The translations under genes and the position numbers were made by a program. Shown here one piece after another: positions 46,817 through 56,505 of a stretch of 64,000 bases of DNA. Position 1 is the first letter of the stretch. The number at the start of each line of letters is the position of its first letter. This stretch comes from Alkaliphilus peptidifermentans DSM 18978 (GTDB taxonomy: Bacteria; Bacillota; Clostridia; Peptostreptococcales; Natronincolaceae), in assembly GCF_900101495.1 (NCBI RefSeq), contig NZ_FMUS01000004.1:62001-126000 (forward strand). The letters are read 5' to 3'. The notes under the pieces were generated by a model. The model was given only the letters and a program-made list of their open reading frames with translations. It searched no databases and had not been told where the DNA came from.

Positions 46817-46833
46817 TGAGATTGTTTATAAAC

Positions 46834-47613
46834 TTATCTTTTAATTTTCCTTAGCTCTTCCAGTAATCGATCATTTAAAATCTTAATATGAGTACCCTTC
46901 ATACCTAATGATCTCGATTCAATTACACCTGCACTTTCAAATTTTCTTAGTGCATTCACTATTACTGAACGGGTGATACCAACTCTGTCTGCAATTTTAC
47001 TTGCAACTAGAAGTCCTTCGGTACCATTCAACTCATTAAATATGTGCTCTACAGCTTCTAGCTCAGAATAGGATAGTGTCCCAATTGCCATTTGAACTAC
47101 TGCTTTCTTTCTAGCTTCTTCTTCAATCTCTTCCGTTTTAGCCCTTAATATTTCTAAGCCTACAACAGTGGAGCTGTACTCAACCATTACTAAATCTTCG
47201 TCGACAAACTCATTGTCATGTCTGGCTAACACCAAGGTTCCTAACCGATTACCGCTACCATTAATAGGAACAATAGTAACTAGCTTATTATAGCTTTGAA
47301 CATCATATTTAAAAATCTTTAATAACTCATCCTTGGTGATATTAGACTTTGTTTCAACAATTCTCAATAGTTGTTCGTTATATTCTTCTGGAAATTTCTT
47401 TTCACTGGTTTTTTCATCAACTATAATTGGACAATCTGATGTATCCGTTAAGCTTACACCCAAAACTTTACCCTTTGAGCTTGAAACATAAACATTGGCA
47501 TCTAATATTTCACTTAGAATTCTACAAAGCTCATTAAATGAAATAGCATGATCGCCACTCTGTTGTAATATTTTATTTATTCTTCTTGTTTTTTCTAATA
47601 ATGCACTTGCCAT
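46834..47613 (-). CDS. codY: GTP- and branched-chain amino-acid-sensing repressor CodY
   Basis: A 259-residue global regulator that represses nutrient-scavenging, and often motility, genes when GTP and isoleucine/valine/leucine are plentiful. The N-terminal GAF domain spans about 1-155 ([20 protein letters not shown] at the start). The C-terminal winged helix has [20 protein letters not shown] and the recognition helix [20 protein letters not shown]. Both parts look complete. It follows hslU by 20 nt and is followed by a strong terminator, the same neighbourhood (clpQ-clpY-codY-flgB) as in Bacillus. Confidence 0.97.
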   Translation of the reverse strand: MASALLEKTRRINKILQQSGDHAISFNELCRILSEILDANVYVSSSKGKVLGVSLTDTSDCPIIVDEKTSEKKFPEEYNEQLLRIVETKSNITKDELLKIFKYDVQSYNKLVTIVPINGSGNRLGTLVLARHDNEFVDEDLVMVEYSSTVVGLEILRAKTEEIEEEARKKAVVQMAIGTLSYSELEAVEHIFNELNGTEGLLVASKIADRVGITRSVIVNALRKFESAGVIESRSLGMKGTHIKILNDRLLEELRKIKR

Positions 47614-47633
47614 CTTATTTCCTCCTTTGTTCT

Positions 47634-49028
47634 TTAAATAATAAATTTATCTTCACTAATAACTTTTATTGTATGCTTTAATTTTGACTGTACATAAGTA
47701 ATATCAATAAGAATTTCCTTTTCTTCCATATCTGGTGCCTCAAAAGAGATTTCTTCTAAAAGCTTTTCAACTACATTATGTAGTCTCCTTGCTCCTATGT
47801 TGTCACTTTGCTCATTCATCATAAAAGAAACCCTTGCAATCTCATCTATAGCTTCTTCTGCAAATTGGATTTTTATACCTTCTGTTTCTAGCAGTAGCTG
47901 GTATTGCATTAATATAGCATTCTTAGGCTGGGTTAGTATAGCTTTAAAATCTTCTACTGTCAAGTTACTTAAGTTTACTCGTATAGGGAATCTACCCTGG
48001 AGCTCTGGAATTAGGTCAGATACTTTAGAAATGTGAAATGCCCCCGCAGCTATAAAAAGAATATGATCAGTTTTTACTGGTCCATATTTGGTCATAACTG
48101 TACTACCCTCTACTATAGGAAGTATATCTCTTTGCACACCTTCTCTAGAAACGTCTGGCCCCGATGCACCTTCTCTACCTGCTATTTTATCTATTTCATC
48201 TATGAAAATTATTCCGCTTTCTTCTACGTTGGTTACAGCTTTATTAATTACATCATCCATATCCACTAGCTTTTGAGCCTCTTGATCAGTCAAAATTTTG
48301 CGAGCTTCTGCAATTGTAACCTTCTTCCTTTTAGTTTTCTGAGGTACTATTTCTCCTAAAATATCCTGTATATTAATGTTCATTTCTTCATTTCCCATAC
48401 CTGTAAAAACACCTAACGAGGAGGGAGTTTGATCGGTTACCTCTACTTCGACTATTTCTTTTTCTAGTAATCCATCTTCTAATTGCCTTTGAATTTGATC
48501 TCGCTTTAATCTTTTTTCAGTTTCTAAGTCTTCATCTATGTTATTATCCTCATTGTCTGATTTATTTTTAAACAGCATTTCTAAAGGATTCTTATAGGAA
48601 GAATCTTTTTTGGGAGATGGATCAAGGAGTTCTACAAGGCGTTTACTGGCAAGTATTTTTGCCTTCTGGTAATTTTTTTGTATGTATGTATTTTTAGTCA
48701 TACGGATTGATGCCTCAACTAAATCTCTAATCATAGATTCTACATCCCGGCCTACATAGCCTACCTCTGTAAATTTAGTTGCTTCTATTTTTACAAAGGG
48801 TGCATCTACTAGCCTTGCAAGTCTTCTAGCAATTTCAGTCTTTCCTACACCAGTAGGACCAATCATAAGTATATTTTTAGGCTTGATTTCCTCCCTTACC
48901 TCTGAAGAAAGTTGGCTCCTTCTATACCTGTTCCTAAGGGCTATTGCAACAGCCTTTTTTGCAAGATTTTGCCCTATAATATACTTATCTAACTCATGTA
49001 CAATTTCACGTGGTGTATAATCACTCAT
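47634..49028 (-). CDS. hslU: HslU/ClpY ATPase subunit of the HslVU protease
   Basis: A 464-residue AAA+ unfoldase. It has [20 protein letters not shown] at the N-terminus, Walker [16 protein letters not shown], the GYVGRD pore motif, the intermediate I domain (about 110-240), Walker [14 protein letters not shown], sensor-1 region, and the C-terminal tail ending with EDKFII that docks in HslV. All features are present. It lies 28 nt downstream of hslV. Confidence 0.97.
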   Translation of the reverse strand: MSDYTPREIVHELDKYIIGQNLAKKAVAIALRNRYRRSQLSSEVREEIKPKNILMIGPTGVGKTEIARRLARLVDAPFVKIEATKFTEVGYVGRDVESMIRDLVEASIRMTKNTYIQKNYQKAKILASKRLVELLDPSPKKDSSYKNPLEMLFKNKSDNEDNNIDEDLETEKRLKRDQIQRQLEDGLLEKEIVEVEVTDQTPSSLGVFTGMGNEEMNINIQDILGEIVPQKTKRKKVTIAEARKILTDQEAQKLVDMDDVINKAVTNVEESGIIFIDEIDKIAGREGASGPDVSREGVQRDILPIVEGSTVMTKYGPVKTDHILFIAAGAFHISKVSDLIPELQGRFPIRVNLSNLTVEDFKAILTQPKNAILMQYQLLLETEGIKIQFAEEAIDEIARVSFMMNEQSDNIGARRLHNVVEKLLEEISFEAPDMEEKEILIDITYVQSKLKHTIKVISEDKFII

Positions 49029-49056
49029 TTTTTCACCTCACTTAGAAAGCTATTGG

Positions 49057-49590
49057 CTACAATGTTTCAACACTAATATTACTATTTGTGTAAACACAAA
49101 TATCTGCTGCAATTTCTAAAGACTTCATAACAATTTCTCTTGCTGGTAAATCAGTATTTCGACTCAAAGCTATTGCTGCAGATAAAGCAAAGGCTCCACC
49201 AGAACCAATTGCAATTACATCTTCATCTGGTTCTATGACCTCACCAGTTCCACTTATTACAAGCATTCCATCTTTGTTTAATGCGATAAGCATTGCTTCA
49301 AGTTTTGTAAGCATTTTATCTCTACGCCAGCTCTGGGCAAGCTCCATAGCTGCTCTTTTTAAATTACCTCCATGCTTTTCCAGGTAATTTTCGAATCTTT
49401 CTGCTAATGTAAAGGCATCTGCTACAGAGCCAGCAAACCCAATTAGCACTTCGTCGTTATATATTTTTCTAACTTTTTTTGCATGATTCTTTATAACAAC
49501 TTTTTCTCCCAGGGTTACTTGGCCATCTCCTGCAATTGCACAGTCTTGACCGTTTTTTCTTGCGGCGACAATCGTTGTCCCTTTTATCAT
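49057..49590 (-). CDS. hslV: HslV/ClpQ peptidase subunit of the HslVU protease
   Basis: A 177-residue proteasome-beta-like peptidase. The N-terminal nucleophile threonine lies in [11 protein letters not shown] after a four-residue propeptide (MIKG), as in Thermotoga-type enzymes. Other motifs are AGDGQVTLG and [13 protein letters not shown]. It forms the HslVU complex with the downstream gene product. The start follows a GGGGGGTGAGG site. Confidence 0.96.
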   Translation of the reverse strand: MIKGTTIVAARKNGQDCAIAGDGQVTLGEKVVIKNHAKKVRKIYNDEVLIGFAGSVADAFTLAERFENYLEKHGGNLKRAAMELAQSWRRDKMLTKLEAMLIALNKDGMLVISGTGEVIEPDEDVIAIGSGGAFALSAAIALSRNTDLPAREIVMKSLEIAADICVYTNSNISVETL

Positions 49591-49686
49591 TACCTCACCC
49601 CCCGGTTTATACTATAGACTCAAATGAAATATTACCACATCTTTATACTTAGTTCAACTAATATCTGTGTAAATGAGTAAATATTT

Positions 49687-51756
49687 CTAATTTTCAATTT
49701 TTTCTTGATATCCACAATCTTTATTACTACACTCTATTTTTTCGCTTTTTTTATTTTTCTTGTGTACCATTAATTGATTACATCGAGGACATTTTTTTTC
49801 TATTGGCCTATACCATGATACAAATCTACACTTGGGAAAGCTACTACAACCATAGAATAGTCTACCTTTTTTTGATCGTCTTTCTATGACCTCTCCTTCA
49901 TCACAGGCAGGACACTTAATACCGATTTTATTAACAAAGGGTTCAGTGTAGGTGCATTCTGGATAGCCAGAGCAAGCAAGGAATTTACCATAACGTCCAT
50001 GCTTAATAAGCATTGTTTTCCCACATTTTTTACATTCCTCATCACTTTCTTCTACTAAATCTATCTCTTCCATGTCCTTTTCTGCAATCTCCAGCATTTT
50101 TCCAAATGAATCATAGAAGTTTTTTATTAAAATCTTCCAATCCTGATTTCCATCTTCAATTTTATCTAAGCTTTTTTCTAGTTCTGCAGTAAAATGGACT
50201 TCTAGTACTTCAGAAAAATAGTTTACAAGTATATCTGTTACTATAGTACCCAATTCTGTAGGCTTTAAATATCTTCCTTCTTTCTCCACATAGCCTCGAG
50301 AAAGTATAGTAGTAATCGTAGGAGAATAGGTACTTGGTCTTCCTATACCAAGCTCTTCCATTGTTTTTACCAATGATGCCTCTGTATACCTGGCTGGCGG
50401 TTGTGTAAAGTGCTGTTTAGGGTCTTCTTTAATAACCTTTACCTTTTCACCTTCCTTTATAATAGGAAGATATGTGTCTTCTGATGTAGTAGCAAAAGAG
50501 TATACCTTTAAGAATCCATCGAATTTCAACCTTGATCCAGAAGCTCTAAACTGTATCTGCTCCACCTCTAACTCAATGGTAAGAGTCACAAAAACTGCTG
50601 GAGCCATCTGACTTGCTACTAATCTTTCCCAAATTAGTTTATATAAATTGAATTGATCTTTTGTTAAAGACGATTTAATCTTACTTGGTGTACGGTCTAT
50701 GTCTGTTGGTCGGATGGCTTCATGGGCATCCTGTATATCTTTCTTTTCTGATTTTTTTTCTTCTGCTTTATTTAAATATTCCTTTCCAAAGGCTTCGCTA
50801 ATATATTCATTTGTGCTATCTATAGCTTCCTTTGATATACGAGTTGAATCAGTACGCATATAGGTTATTAACCCAACAGTGCCCTCTTTTTCTATATCAA
50901 TACCTTCATAAAGCTGTTGTGCTATTGACATGGTTTTTTTTGTAGAGTATCCCAGCTTATTAGATGCCTCCTGCTGTAGTGTACTGGTGATAAATGGCAT
51001 ATATGGGTTACGTTTCTTTTCTCCTTCTTTAACTGATGAAACTGAAAGGGTTTTTCCCTTTATTTTATCAAGTATACGGTTAATTTCTTCACTATTCTTT
51101 AAATCCTTATTACCATTTTCATCGCTGAAAAATTTTGCCTCAAATGTTTCACCATTTTTATTTTGCAAATCAAGCCTTAGGCTCCAATACTCTTCCGGTT
51201 TAAAATTTTGAATTTCTTCTTCTCTATCCTTTATTATTTTTGTAGCTACCGATTGCACCCTACCTGCACTTAAACCTTTTCTAATGTTACGCCATAATAA
51301 AGGACTTATTTTATATCCAACCAATCGATCTAATACTCTTCTAGCCTGCTGTGCATCAACTAATGCTTTATCTATAACCCTCGGCTTCTTTATTGCATTC
51401 TTTATTGCATTTTTTGTGATTTCATTAAATTCTATCCTACAGGCTGTTTTCTCATCAATATTAAGGGCATTAGCCAAGTGCCATGAAATTGCTTCACCTT
51501 CTCGGTCAGGGTCAGTAGCCAATAGGATGTTTTTTGCTTTTTTGGCTTCCTGTCGAATTTCCTTTAAAACTGGTCCTTTACCTCGGATGGTAATATAGTC
51601 TGGTTCAAAGTTATTATCTATATCAACACCTAGCTTACTTTTAGGTAAATCGATAATATGCCCTATAGAAGCTTTAACCACATAATTTCTTCCTAAAAAC
51701 TTTTTTATTGTTTTTGCCTTTGCAGGCGACTCTACAATTACTAAGGATTTTGTCAA
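49687..51756 (-). CDS. topA: DNA topoisomerase I
   Basis: A 689-residue type IA topoisomerase that relaxes negative supercoils. The TOPRIM domain has LVIVESPAKAKTI and LLATDPDREGEAISWH. The catalytic tyrosine is in GLITYMRTDSTRIS. The C-terminus has three zinc-ribbon units: CKKCGKT ... CSGYPEC, CPACDEG ... CSSFPKC, and CPRCNQL ... CSNKDC. The start is a TTG, 6 nt after GGAGGTG. It lies between dprA and hslV, with trmFO and xerC of the Bacillus arrangement missing. Confidence 0.97.
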   Translation of the reverse strand: MTKSLVIVESPAKAKTIKKFLGRNYVVKASIGHIIDLPKSKLGVDIDNNFEPDYITIRGKGPVLKEIRQEAKKAKNILLATDPDREGEAISWHLANALNIDEKTACRIEFNEITKNAIKNAIKKPRVIDKALVDAQQARRVLDRLVGYKISPLLWRNIRKGLSAGRVQSVATKIIKDREEEIQNFKPEEYWSLRLDLQNKNGETFEAKFFSDENGNKDLKNSEEINRILDKIKGKTLSVSSVKEGEKKRNPYMPFITSTLQQEASNKLGYSTKKTMSIAQQLYEGIDIEKEGTVGLITYMRTDSTRISKEAIDSTNEYISEAFGKEYLNKAEEKKSEKKDIQDAHEAIRPTDIDRTPSKIKSSLTKDQFNLYKLIWERLVASQMAPAVFVTLTIELEVEQIQFRASGSRLKFDGFLKVYSFATTSEDTYLPIIKEGEKVKVIKEDPKQHFTQPPARYTEASLVKTMEELGIGRPSTYSPTITTILSRGYVEKEGRYLKPTELGTIVTDILVNYFSEVLEVHFTAELEKSLDKIEDGNQDWKILIKNFYDSFGKMLEIAEKDMEEIDLVEESDEECKKCGKTMLIKHGRYGKFLACSGYPECTYTEPFVNKIGIKCPACDEGEVIERRSKKGRLFYGCSSFPKCRFVSWYRPIEKKCPRCNQLMVHKKNKKSEKIECSNKDCGYQEKIEN

Positions 51757-51824
51757 TTACCACACCTCCAATGGGATCATTTGTTTTGGAAAAATTAGAC
51801 AAAATGCAATTCTAAAAATCATAA

Positions 51825-52919
51825 TTATATTACTGTAAATGTTTTACCCCGTAACTGACAAATGAAACCCTTCAATTCCAACACAGTTAAAATGGGATTT
51901 AATTCGCTTATTTTCATACCACTACTATGAACTATTAAGTCTATATGGATTGGTTCTTTCTTTATTATATTATATATTTTAGCTTCTTTATCACTAAGTG
52001 ATACATTTACTCTTATGTTTTCTTTTCGATTCAATAAGCTATAATCTTTCTTTAGCTCATCAAGTAGATCATCAACTTCTAATACAATTTTAGCTCCATC
52101 CTTTATTAGACTATTAGTACCTTTACTTTGACTATTGTTTATGTTTCCTGGTAAGGCAAATACTTCCTTCCCTTGTTCCAGGGCAAAATCTACTGTTATT
52201 ATAGCACCACTTTTTTCTGCAGCCTCAACAATAAAAACTCCGTCGGATAACCCACTAATAATTCTATTCCTAGCGGGGAAATGATGTTTCATTGGTGGTG
52301 TCCCTGGTGGATATTCCGATAGGATGCAGCCATTATTGTTTAATATTTCAAGCATTAATTGGCTATTAGAGGCAGGATAACACAGGTCTACACCACAGCC
52401 TAATACGGCAATTGTATTCATTTTTTCTGCAAGAGACCCTTTATGAGCTTCAGTGTCAACCCCTAAAGCCATGCCACTTACTGTACCAACACCCCACAAG
52501 GCAAGTTCACGAGCAAAATGAAAAGCAGCCCATCTACCATAAGTGCTTGCTTTTCTTGCACCTACTATAGCAATCTTTGGATTATCTAAAATTAATCTAC
52601 CTTTTATGTATATTACATATGGTGGATCGTATATGCACTTAAGTTTATCTGGGTACTCATGATCATAAATAGTAACAGCCCTAATATCCTTTTCTGTAAT
52701 CTTATGTATTAACTCATTAAGATAGTTCTTGTTTCTATTTTTAATCAAGCTCTCAGCAATTATTCTATTATTATTCAAAGCCTTTTTGATATGTAATTCA
52801 TCAGCCTTCCATAATTCCTGTAGGGAACCAAAATATTCTGTTAAATTATTCAATCGCTTTGAACTTATTCCCCCTACATGATTTAACCAAATAAGCAAGT
52901 CTCTATCCTTAAGAACCAT
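51825..52919 (-). CDS. dprA: DNA-processing protein DprA (Smf)
   Basis: DprA loads RecA onto incoming single-stranded DNA during transformation. The protein has about 364 residues. It has an N-terminal SAM-like helical segment (MVLKDRDLLIWLNHVGG), the Rossmann-like core with AIVGARKASTYGR, TVSGMALGVDTEAHKG, LGCGVDLCYPASN and FPARNRIISGLSDG, and a C-terminal winged helix. The frame is open 35 codons earlier, but GGGGGAG lies 6 nt before the ATG at 52917-52919, so I start there. Together with yifB/comM it hints at competence potential, though no com operon is visible. Confidence 0.95.
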   Translation of the reverse strand: MVLKDRDLLIWLNHVGGISSKRLNNLTEYFGSLQELWKADELHIKKALNNNRIIAESLIKNRNKNYLNELIHKITEKDIRAVTIYDHEYPDKLKCIYDPPYVIYIKGRLILDNPKIAIVGARKASTYGRWAAFHFARELALWGVGTVSGMALGVDTEAHKGSLAEKMNTIAVLGCGVDLCYPASNSQLMLEILNNNGCILSEYPPGTPPMKHHFPARNRIISGLSDGVFIVEAAEKSGAIITVDFALEQGKEVFALPGNINNSQSKGTNSLIKDGAKIVLEVDDLLDELKKDYSLLNRKENIRVNVSLSDKEAKIYNIIKKEPIHIDLIVHSSGMKISELNPILTVLELKGFICQLRGKTFTVI

Positions 52920-53061
52920 CGATTCTCCCCCTTTAGAAGATAACCTACTTGACATACAGATTATTGCTAAAATTTTGAATTCGCGCCTACACATTATATA
53001 ACAAAACTCAAGAATAATAAACAATATTTTCTAACAATACTGTAATATAAATTTATTTATG

Positions 53062-53173
53062 CAGATTAATGACTTTATTCCTATAGGAAAAACCCAGCAT
53101 CCTTACGCATTCTGAATACGCGGCGATTACTGAGTTTTAATATTCCTTAATCTAAATAGTTTTAAGTAATCTG
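53062..53173. repeat. Palindromic interspersed element, copy 2 (112 bp, degenerate)
   Basis: Diverged copy of the element at 11568-11691. The best-matched core is AAAACCCAGCAYCCTTACG followed by ATACGC, and the inner inverted repeat pairs AAACCCAGC (from 53089) with ACTGAGTTTT (53129-53138). The ends carry short inverted CAGATTA (53062-53068) and TAATCTG (53167-53173). It lies in the gap between the acyltransferase gene and dprA. It contains no gene. Confidence 0.7.
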
Positions 53174-53194
53174 GATAAAATTAATATAAATAAT

Positions 53195-53992
53195 TTATAT
53201 AGCATTCCAATCCTTTAAATTATTTGTTATGAAGTTTACAATTTCTTTATGCTCTTCTCTGCCATTTCCATGAACTTCAAGAGGTTCTCCAAATGCAATA
53301 TGTATTGGTATATCTCTACATATAGGGCCCAAATCCTTTACTAGGCTACCATTTTGCCAAAAATCAGTTCTGATTGCGATGGGGACTATTTTAACATTAG
53401 CCTTTTTTGCTAGCTTAACTCCTAGACTATTAAACTCCTCTGGAACAAAGGATACTGTTCTCGTACTTTGAGGAAATATTATTACTGAAATTCCCTTCTC
53501 TAATCTAGCCTGCCCCTCACTCATTACTGTTTTTAAGTCTTCCCGAGGATTATCTCTAAAAACAACTATTGGATTTCTAGATCTCATTATTGACCCTACA
53601 ACCTTATGCCTTGCCAGACTTTCTTTAATAACGAAGGTTGCCTCCACAAAAGGAGCTATTAAGCAAGGAAAAATCATTGTTTCTAATGTACTCATATGGT
53701 TACTTACAAAAACCACTTCTTGGTCTAACTCTGCTAAATGATTAAGTCCTGTTATATGAAAGCGTCCTCCACAACCTTCTATATGCTTAAAGATATCATA
53801 GGAGGCTTGAGCCCATGCTTGTGTATCAAACTCACCCCTTGACACTACTTTTCTTGCTTCAAACAATATATTAACATGTCTAGCAACAAAATAAAGTCTA
53901 CTGTTTAATGAAAGTCTATCTAATAAATGTCGTGGTGTATTAATATCAGTATGATATTCAGGTGGTGTAAAAAATTGAACCAAGGTATTCAC
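53195..53992 (-). CDS. Lysophospholipid acyltransferase (PlsC-like), variant motifs
   Basis: A 265-residue protein with the PlsC acyltransferase layout. The usual NHxxxxD motif is NHMSTLE (H99 to E104), with Glu instead of Asp. The second block is VIIFPQSTRT, where most family members read FPEGTRS, and a third is VKIVPIAIRTDFW. This combination suggests a divergent subgroup, perhaps with an altered acyl donor or acceptor. No strong membrane helix is seen, so it is probably peripheral. It is a single gene between the cyclase gene and the palindromic element. I do not assign a substrate. Confidence 0.8.
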   Translation of the reverse strand: MNTLVQFFTPPEYHTDINTPRHLLDRLSLNSRLYFVARHVNILFEARKVVSRGEFDTQAWAQASYDIFKHIEGCGGRFHITGLNHLAELDQEVVFVSNHMSTLETMIFPCLIAPFVEATFVIKESLARHKVVGSIMRSRNPIVVFRDNPREDLKTVMSEGQARLEKGISVIIFPQSTRTVSFVPEEFNSLGVKLAKKANVKIVPIAIRTDFWQNGSLVKDLGPICRDIPIHIAFGEPLEVHGNGREEHKEIVNFITNNLKDWNAI

Positions 53993-54063
53993 ATCCTTTA
54001 GAAATATATAAGGAAATTATAACAGTATATTACCCTTCATACAATAAAATTAACATAAATACA

Positions 54064-54699
54064 TTATACAATACCTATTGCTCTTATAGGAGACCCATCT
54101 GCATCTTTATATTTTAATGGTAAACAATAGATCATAAACTCCATTTCTTTTATCATATTTAAATTGTTAAGATTTTCTATTATAATCATATTCTTTGATA
54201 GGAATATGTTATGTATAGGGAAATCCACTGAATTCATATGATCAATGGAGATTGTATCCACTCCTATTCCTTTTAAGTTAAAGTCCTTAAGCCAATTTGC
54301 AGCCTCATTACTTAGTACTGGGAAATTATCGAAGTATTTTTGTGTCCCCCAATAATTGCTCCAGCCTGTATATAAAATGAAGAAATCCGATGTTTTAATA
54401 AGCTCTCTATACTGCTTAATGTCATCCAGCTGAATAATTGCCGAACCAAGCATAGAAACATCCATTAAAAATGCTTTACCCACAAACTTATTTATATCAA
54501 AATCATCCAAAGAAGGACCATTACATATCATATGGGATGGAGCATCTATATGAGTACCTGTATGGGAATAAAAAGTAATCTGATTTTCAGAAAATCCATC
54601 CTTTTCGAATGTATTAACTAATTTAAAAATAGGTGGTTCTGTCCCAGGAAATACTGGCATATTAATTTCCAGATTATGTGTTAGATCAACTGTCTTCAT
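54064..54699 (-). CDS. Cyclase/kynurenine formamidase-family metal hydrolase
   Basis: A 211-residue protein of the PF04199 cyclase family. The metal-binding motif HTGTHIDAPSHM is at residues 46-57 (HxGTHxDxPxH). Other conserved parts are FFILYTGWSNYWG and LKGIGVDTISIDHM. KynB and relatives hydrolyse formamides or other cyclic or ester substrates with bound metal. No other tryptophan-catabolism gene lies nearby, so the substrate is unknown. The gene stands alone, with weak links to its neighbours. Confidence 0.85.
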   Translation of the reverse strand: MKTVDLTHNLEINMPVFPGTEPPIFKLVNTFEKDGFSENQITFYSHTGTHIDAPSHMICNGPSLDDFDINKFVGKAFLMDVSMLGSAIIQLDDIKQYRELIKTSDFFILYTGWSNYWGTQKYFDNFPVLSNEAANWLKDFNLKGIGVDTISIDHMNSVDFPIHNIFLSKNMIIIENLNNLNMIKEMEFMIYCLPLKYKDADGSPIRAIGIV

Positions 54700-54751
54700 A
54701 ATATCCCTCCAAATTTGATTAGTAAAAAGATATTATAACATAAAAAATCAA

Positions 54752-54783
54752 TAAAAAAAGACCCTTATAAAACTAAGGATCTT
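54752..54783 (-). terminator. Rho-independent terminator of the rubrerythrin gene
   Basis: On the minus strand AAGATCCTTA, a short loop and TAAGGGTCTT (one G-U pair) are followed by TTTTT. It begins 13 nt after the rubrerythrin stop. Confidence 0.8.
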
Positions 54784-54796
54784 CCAACTTTTCTCT

Positions 54797-55357
54797 TTAA
54801 GCTTTAAATTCTTTATAGGCTTCTTTTTTGGCTCCACAAATTGGACATTGATCTGGTAAATGATCTGTTTCTGTATGACCACAAATATTACATACATAGA
54901 TTGAACCTACATCCATATCCTTTCCATCCCGTGCTACATTCTGAGCCTCTTTAAATAGTTTTGCATGAACTTTTTCAGCTTCTAAAGCATAATGAAAGGC
55001 TTTTTCTGCTGCCTTTTCATTTTGAAAGCGTGCTGTTTCTAAATATACTGGGTACATTTGATCTATTTCATGAAGCTCACCATCAATCCCTCCCTGTAGA
55101 TTATCTACAGTTTTTCCTATTCCGAAAACCGCTCCTGCAGGAACCGTAAAATCTCCCACCTGTCCCTTCAACACTCTAAAATGATTATCTGCATGGGCAT
55201 ATTCTGCATATGCTATTGCTCTAAATAGCCTTCCGATATTAGGCATCTTTTCTGCATCTGCCACATCTGCCCAAATTAGATAACGCATATGTGCCATGCT
55301 TTCTCCACCATATGCTGAACGTAAAAAGTCAGCTGTCATAGCATTTACTACTGACAT
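54797..55357 (-). CDS. Rubrerythrin
   Basis: A 186-residue non-haem di-iron peroxidase that reduces hydrogen peroxide in anaerobes. The N-terminal ferritin-like domain contains the ExxH ligands (GGESMAHMRY, YAEYAHADNH, EAEKVHAKLF), and the C-terminal rubredoxin-like domain has CNICG ... CPICGAKK. The frame opens nine codons earlier, but GAGGAGG is correctly placed for the ATG at 55355-55357 (MSVVNAM). It is expressed as a single gene with its own terminator. I looked for a PerR-type box in the 5' region and did not find a convincing one. Confidence 0.95.
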   Translation of the reverse strand: MSVVNAMTADFLRSAYGGESMAHMRYLIWADVADAEKMPNIGRLFRAIAYAEYAHADNHFRVLKGQVGDFTVPAGAVFGIGKTVDNLQGGIDGELHEIDQMYPVYLETARFQNEKAAEKAFHYALEAEKVHAKLFKEAQNVARDGKDMDVGSIYVCNICGHTETDHLPDQCPICGAKKEAYKEFKA

Positions 55358-55583
55358 CTTAATAACCTCCTCAAAAATAAGCAAAATAAAATTCCTTTAA
55401 ATTATTACCCCTATCCCCTTATTTATACATATTTAATATTTCTAATTTTTTTAATAACTAGGTAGAGAAATTTATAATTAGTGACAAATCCTACTATAAT
55501 ATCTCTAGCTCTTGGTGTATAATAATAAGAAAAAGTAGGCATATAATAATGATATTATAATCAAATATAAAAGAGGTGGAAGA

Positions 55584-56225
55584 ATGTTATTAGTAAATAA
55601 GTACACTGTAAAGGAAGAGATTTTCAATAGTATAAGTCATGGTATAGGGGCCCTCTTTAGCATTGTTGCTCTTGTTGTTCTTGTTGCTTTTGCAAGTATT
55701 CATGGAGATGTTTGGCAAATTGTTAGCTTTAGTATATATGGCTTCACATTATTTTTTCTATATTTATCATCTACACTGTATCACAGTATTTTTCATGAAA
55801 AAAGCAAGCAAATACTCAGAGTCTTAGACCACGTTTCGATATATTTACTTATAGCTGGGAGCTATACTCCTATAACCTTGGTTGCTATGCGTGGAGCATG
55901 GGGTTGGGCTATTTTTATTACTATTTGGGCTTTAGCTTTAGTAGGTATTCTACTTAAGATTATTAGCTTAAATAAAACAAAGATAATATCAACCTGCCTA
56001 TATGTTCTTATGGGATGGCTGATTATAGTTGCGATAAAGCCTATGCTGACAATGCTACCTCCGGGGTTATTCATTTGGCTTATAGCTGGTGGTTTGTTTT
56101 ATACCTTTGGCTTAATCTTTTATATATGTAAAAAAATTCCCTATAACCACGGGATATGGCATTTATTTGTATTAAGCGGAAGTATCCTTCATTATTTTGG
56201 TTTTTTACTCCACCTGGCAAGATAG
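55584..56225 (+). CDS. Hemolysin III family membrane protein (PAQR/TrhA type)
   Basis: A 213-residue protein with seven membrane helices, of the progestin/adipoQ receptor superfamily. Family motifs are NSISHGIGALFSI near the N-terminus (helix 1), SSTLYHSIFH, LDHVSIYLLIAGSYTP and a C-terminal LHYFGFLLHL. The conserved Ser/Asp/His residues that bind a metal in PAQR proteins are visible. Bacterial members have been linked to membrane fluidity; the older name hemolysin III is weakly founded. It begins at the ATG after AGAGGTGG. It is the first gene on the plus strand and has its own terminator. Confidence 0.9.
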   Translation: MLLVNKYTVKEEIFNSISHGIGALFSIVALVVLVAFASIHGDVWQIVSFSIYGFTLFFLYLSSTLYHSIFHEKSKQILRVLDHVSIYLLIAGSYTPITLVAMRGAWGWAIFITIWALALVGILLKIISLNKTKIISTCLYVLMGWLIIVAIKPMLTMLPPGLFIWLIAGGLFYTFGLIFYICKKIPYNHGIWHLFVLSGSILHYFGFLLHLAR

Positions 56226-56251
56226 CAACTTTATAAAAGTATATAAATTTA

Positions 56252-56282
56252 AAAAAAATCCTCATATCGTGAGGATTTTTTT
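56252..56282 (+). terminator. Bidirectional terminator after the hemolysin III gene
   Basis: AAAATCCTCA, a short loop, TGAGGATTTT with T-runs on both strands (TTTTTTT on the plus strand). It begins 27 nt after the stop codon. Confidence 0.85.
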
Positions 56283-56368
56283 ACTTTAATTAAAAATATT
56301 TTTTTAATATTGTTGTAATTTTCACTGCTTAAAATTGTTATATTTTTCATAATTTTTACAAATACTGC

Positions 56369-56396
56369 TTGCATAATTTTACCTATATGATATACT
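56369..56396 (+). promoter_or_regulatory. SigA-type promoter of the zinc-ribbon gene
   Basis: -35 TTGCAT and -10 TATACT, separated by 16 bp. Transcription would start near 56403, leaving a leader of about 100 nt. The leader contains a small stem TTTGCC-ACG-GGCAAA (56470-56484), just before the GGAGGG ribosome-binding site at 56494-56499. Confidence 0.55.
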
Positions 56397-56505
56397 TAAT
56401 TAAGCTCGATAGTGCCTTTGGATAATAAACCTTCTCTATAGCTTATAGCTTGGAAGCTTTAAAATTTCCTTTGCCACGGGCAAAAAAATAGTTGGAGGGT
56501 TTATT

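Larger units (their letters stand above)
46261..46833. other. codY-flgB intergenic region (573 bp)
   Basis: Very AT-rich gap between codY and the fla/che operon, without a credible gene. It contains the codY terminator at its right end and a long inverted repeat in the middle, listed separately. Several TATAAT-like hexamers occur on the minus strand (for example near 46691-46696), but none has a good -35 at the right distance. I found no match to the SigD consensus (TAAA then GCCGATAA). CodY and other regulators of motility are candidates to bind here; no site is claimed. Confidence 0.6.
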
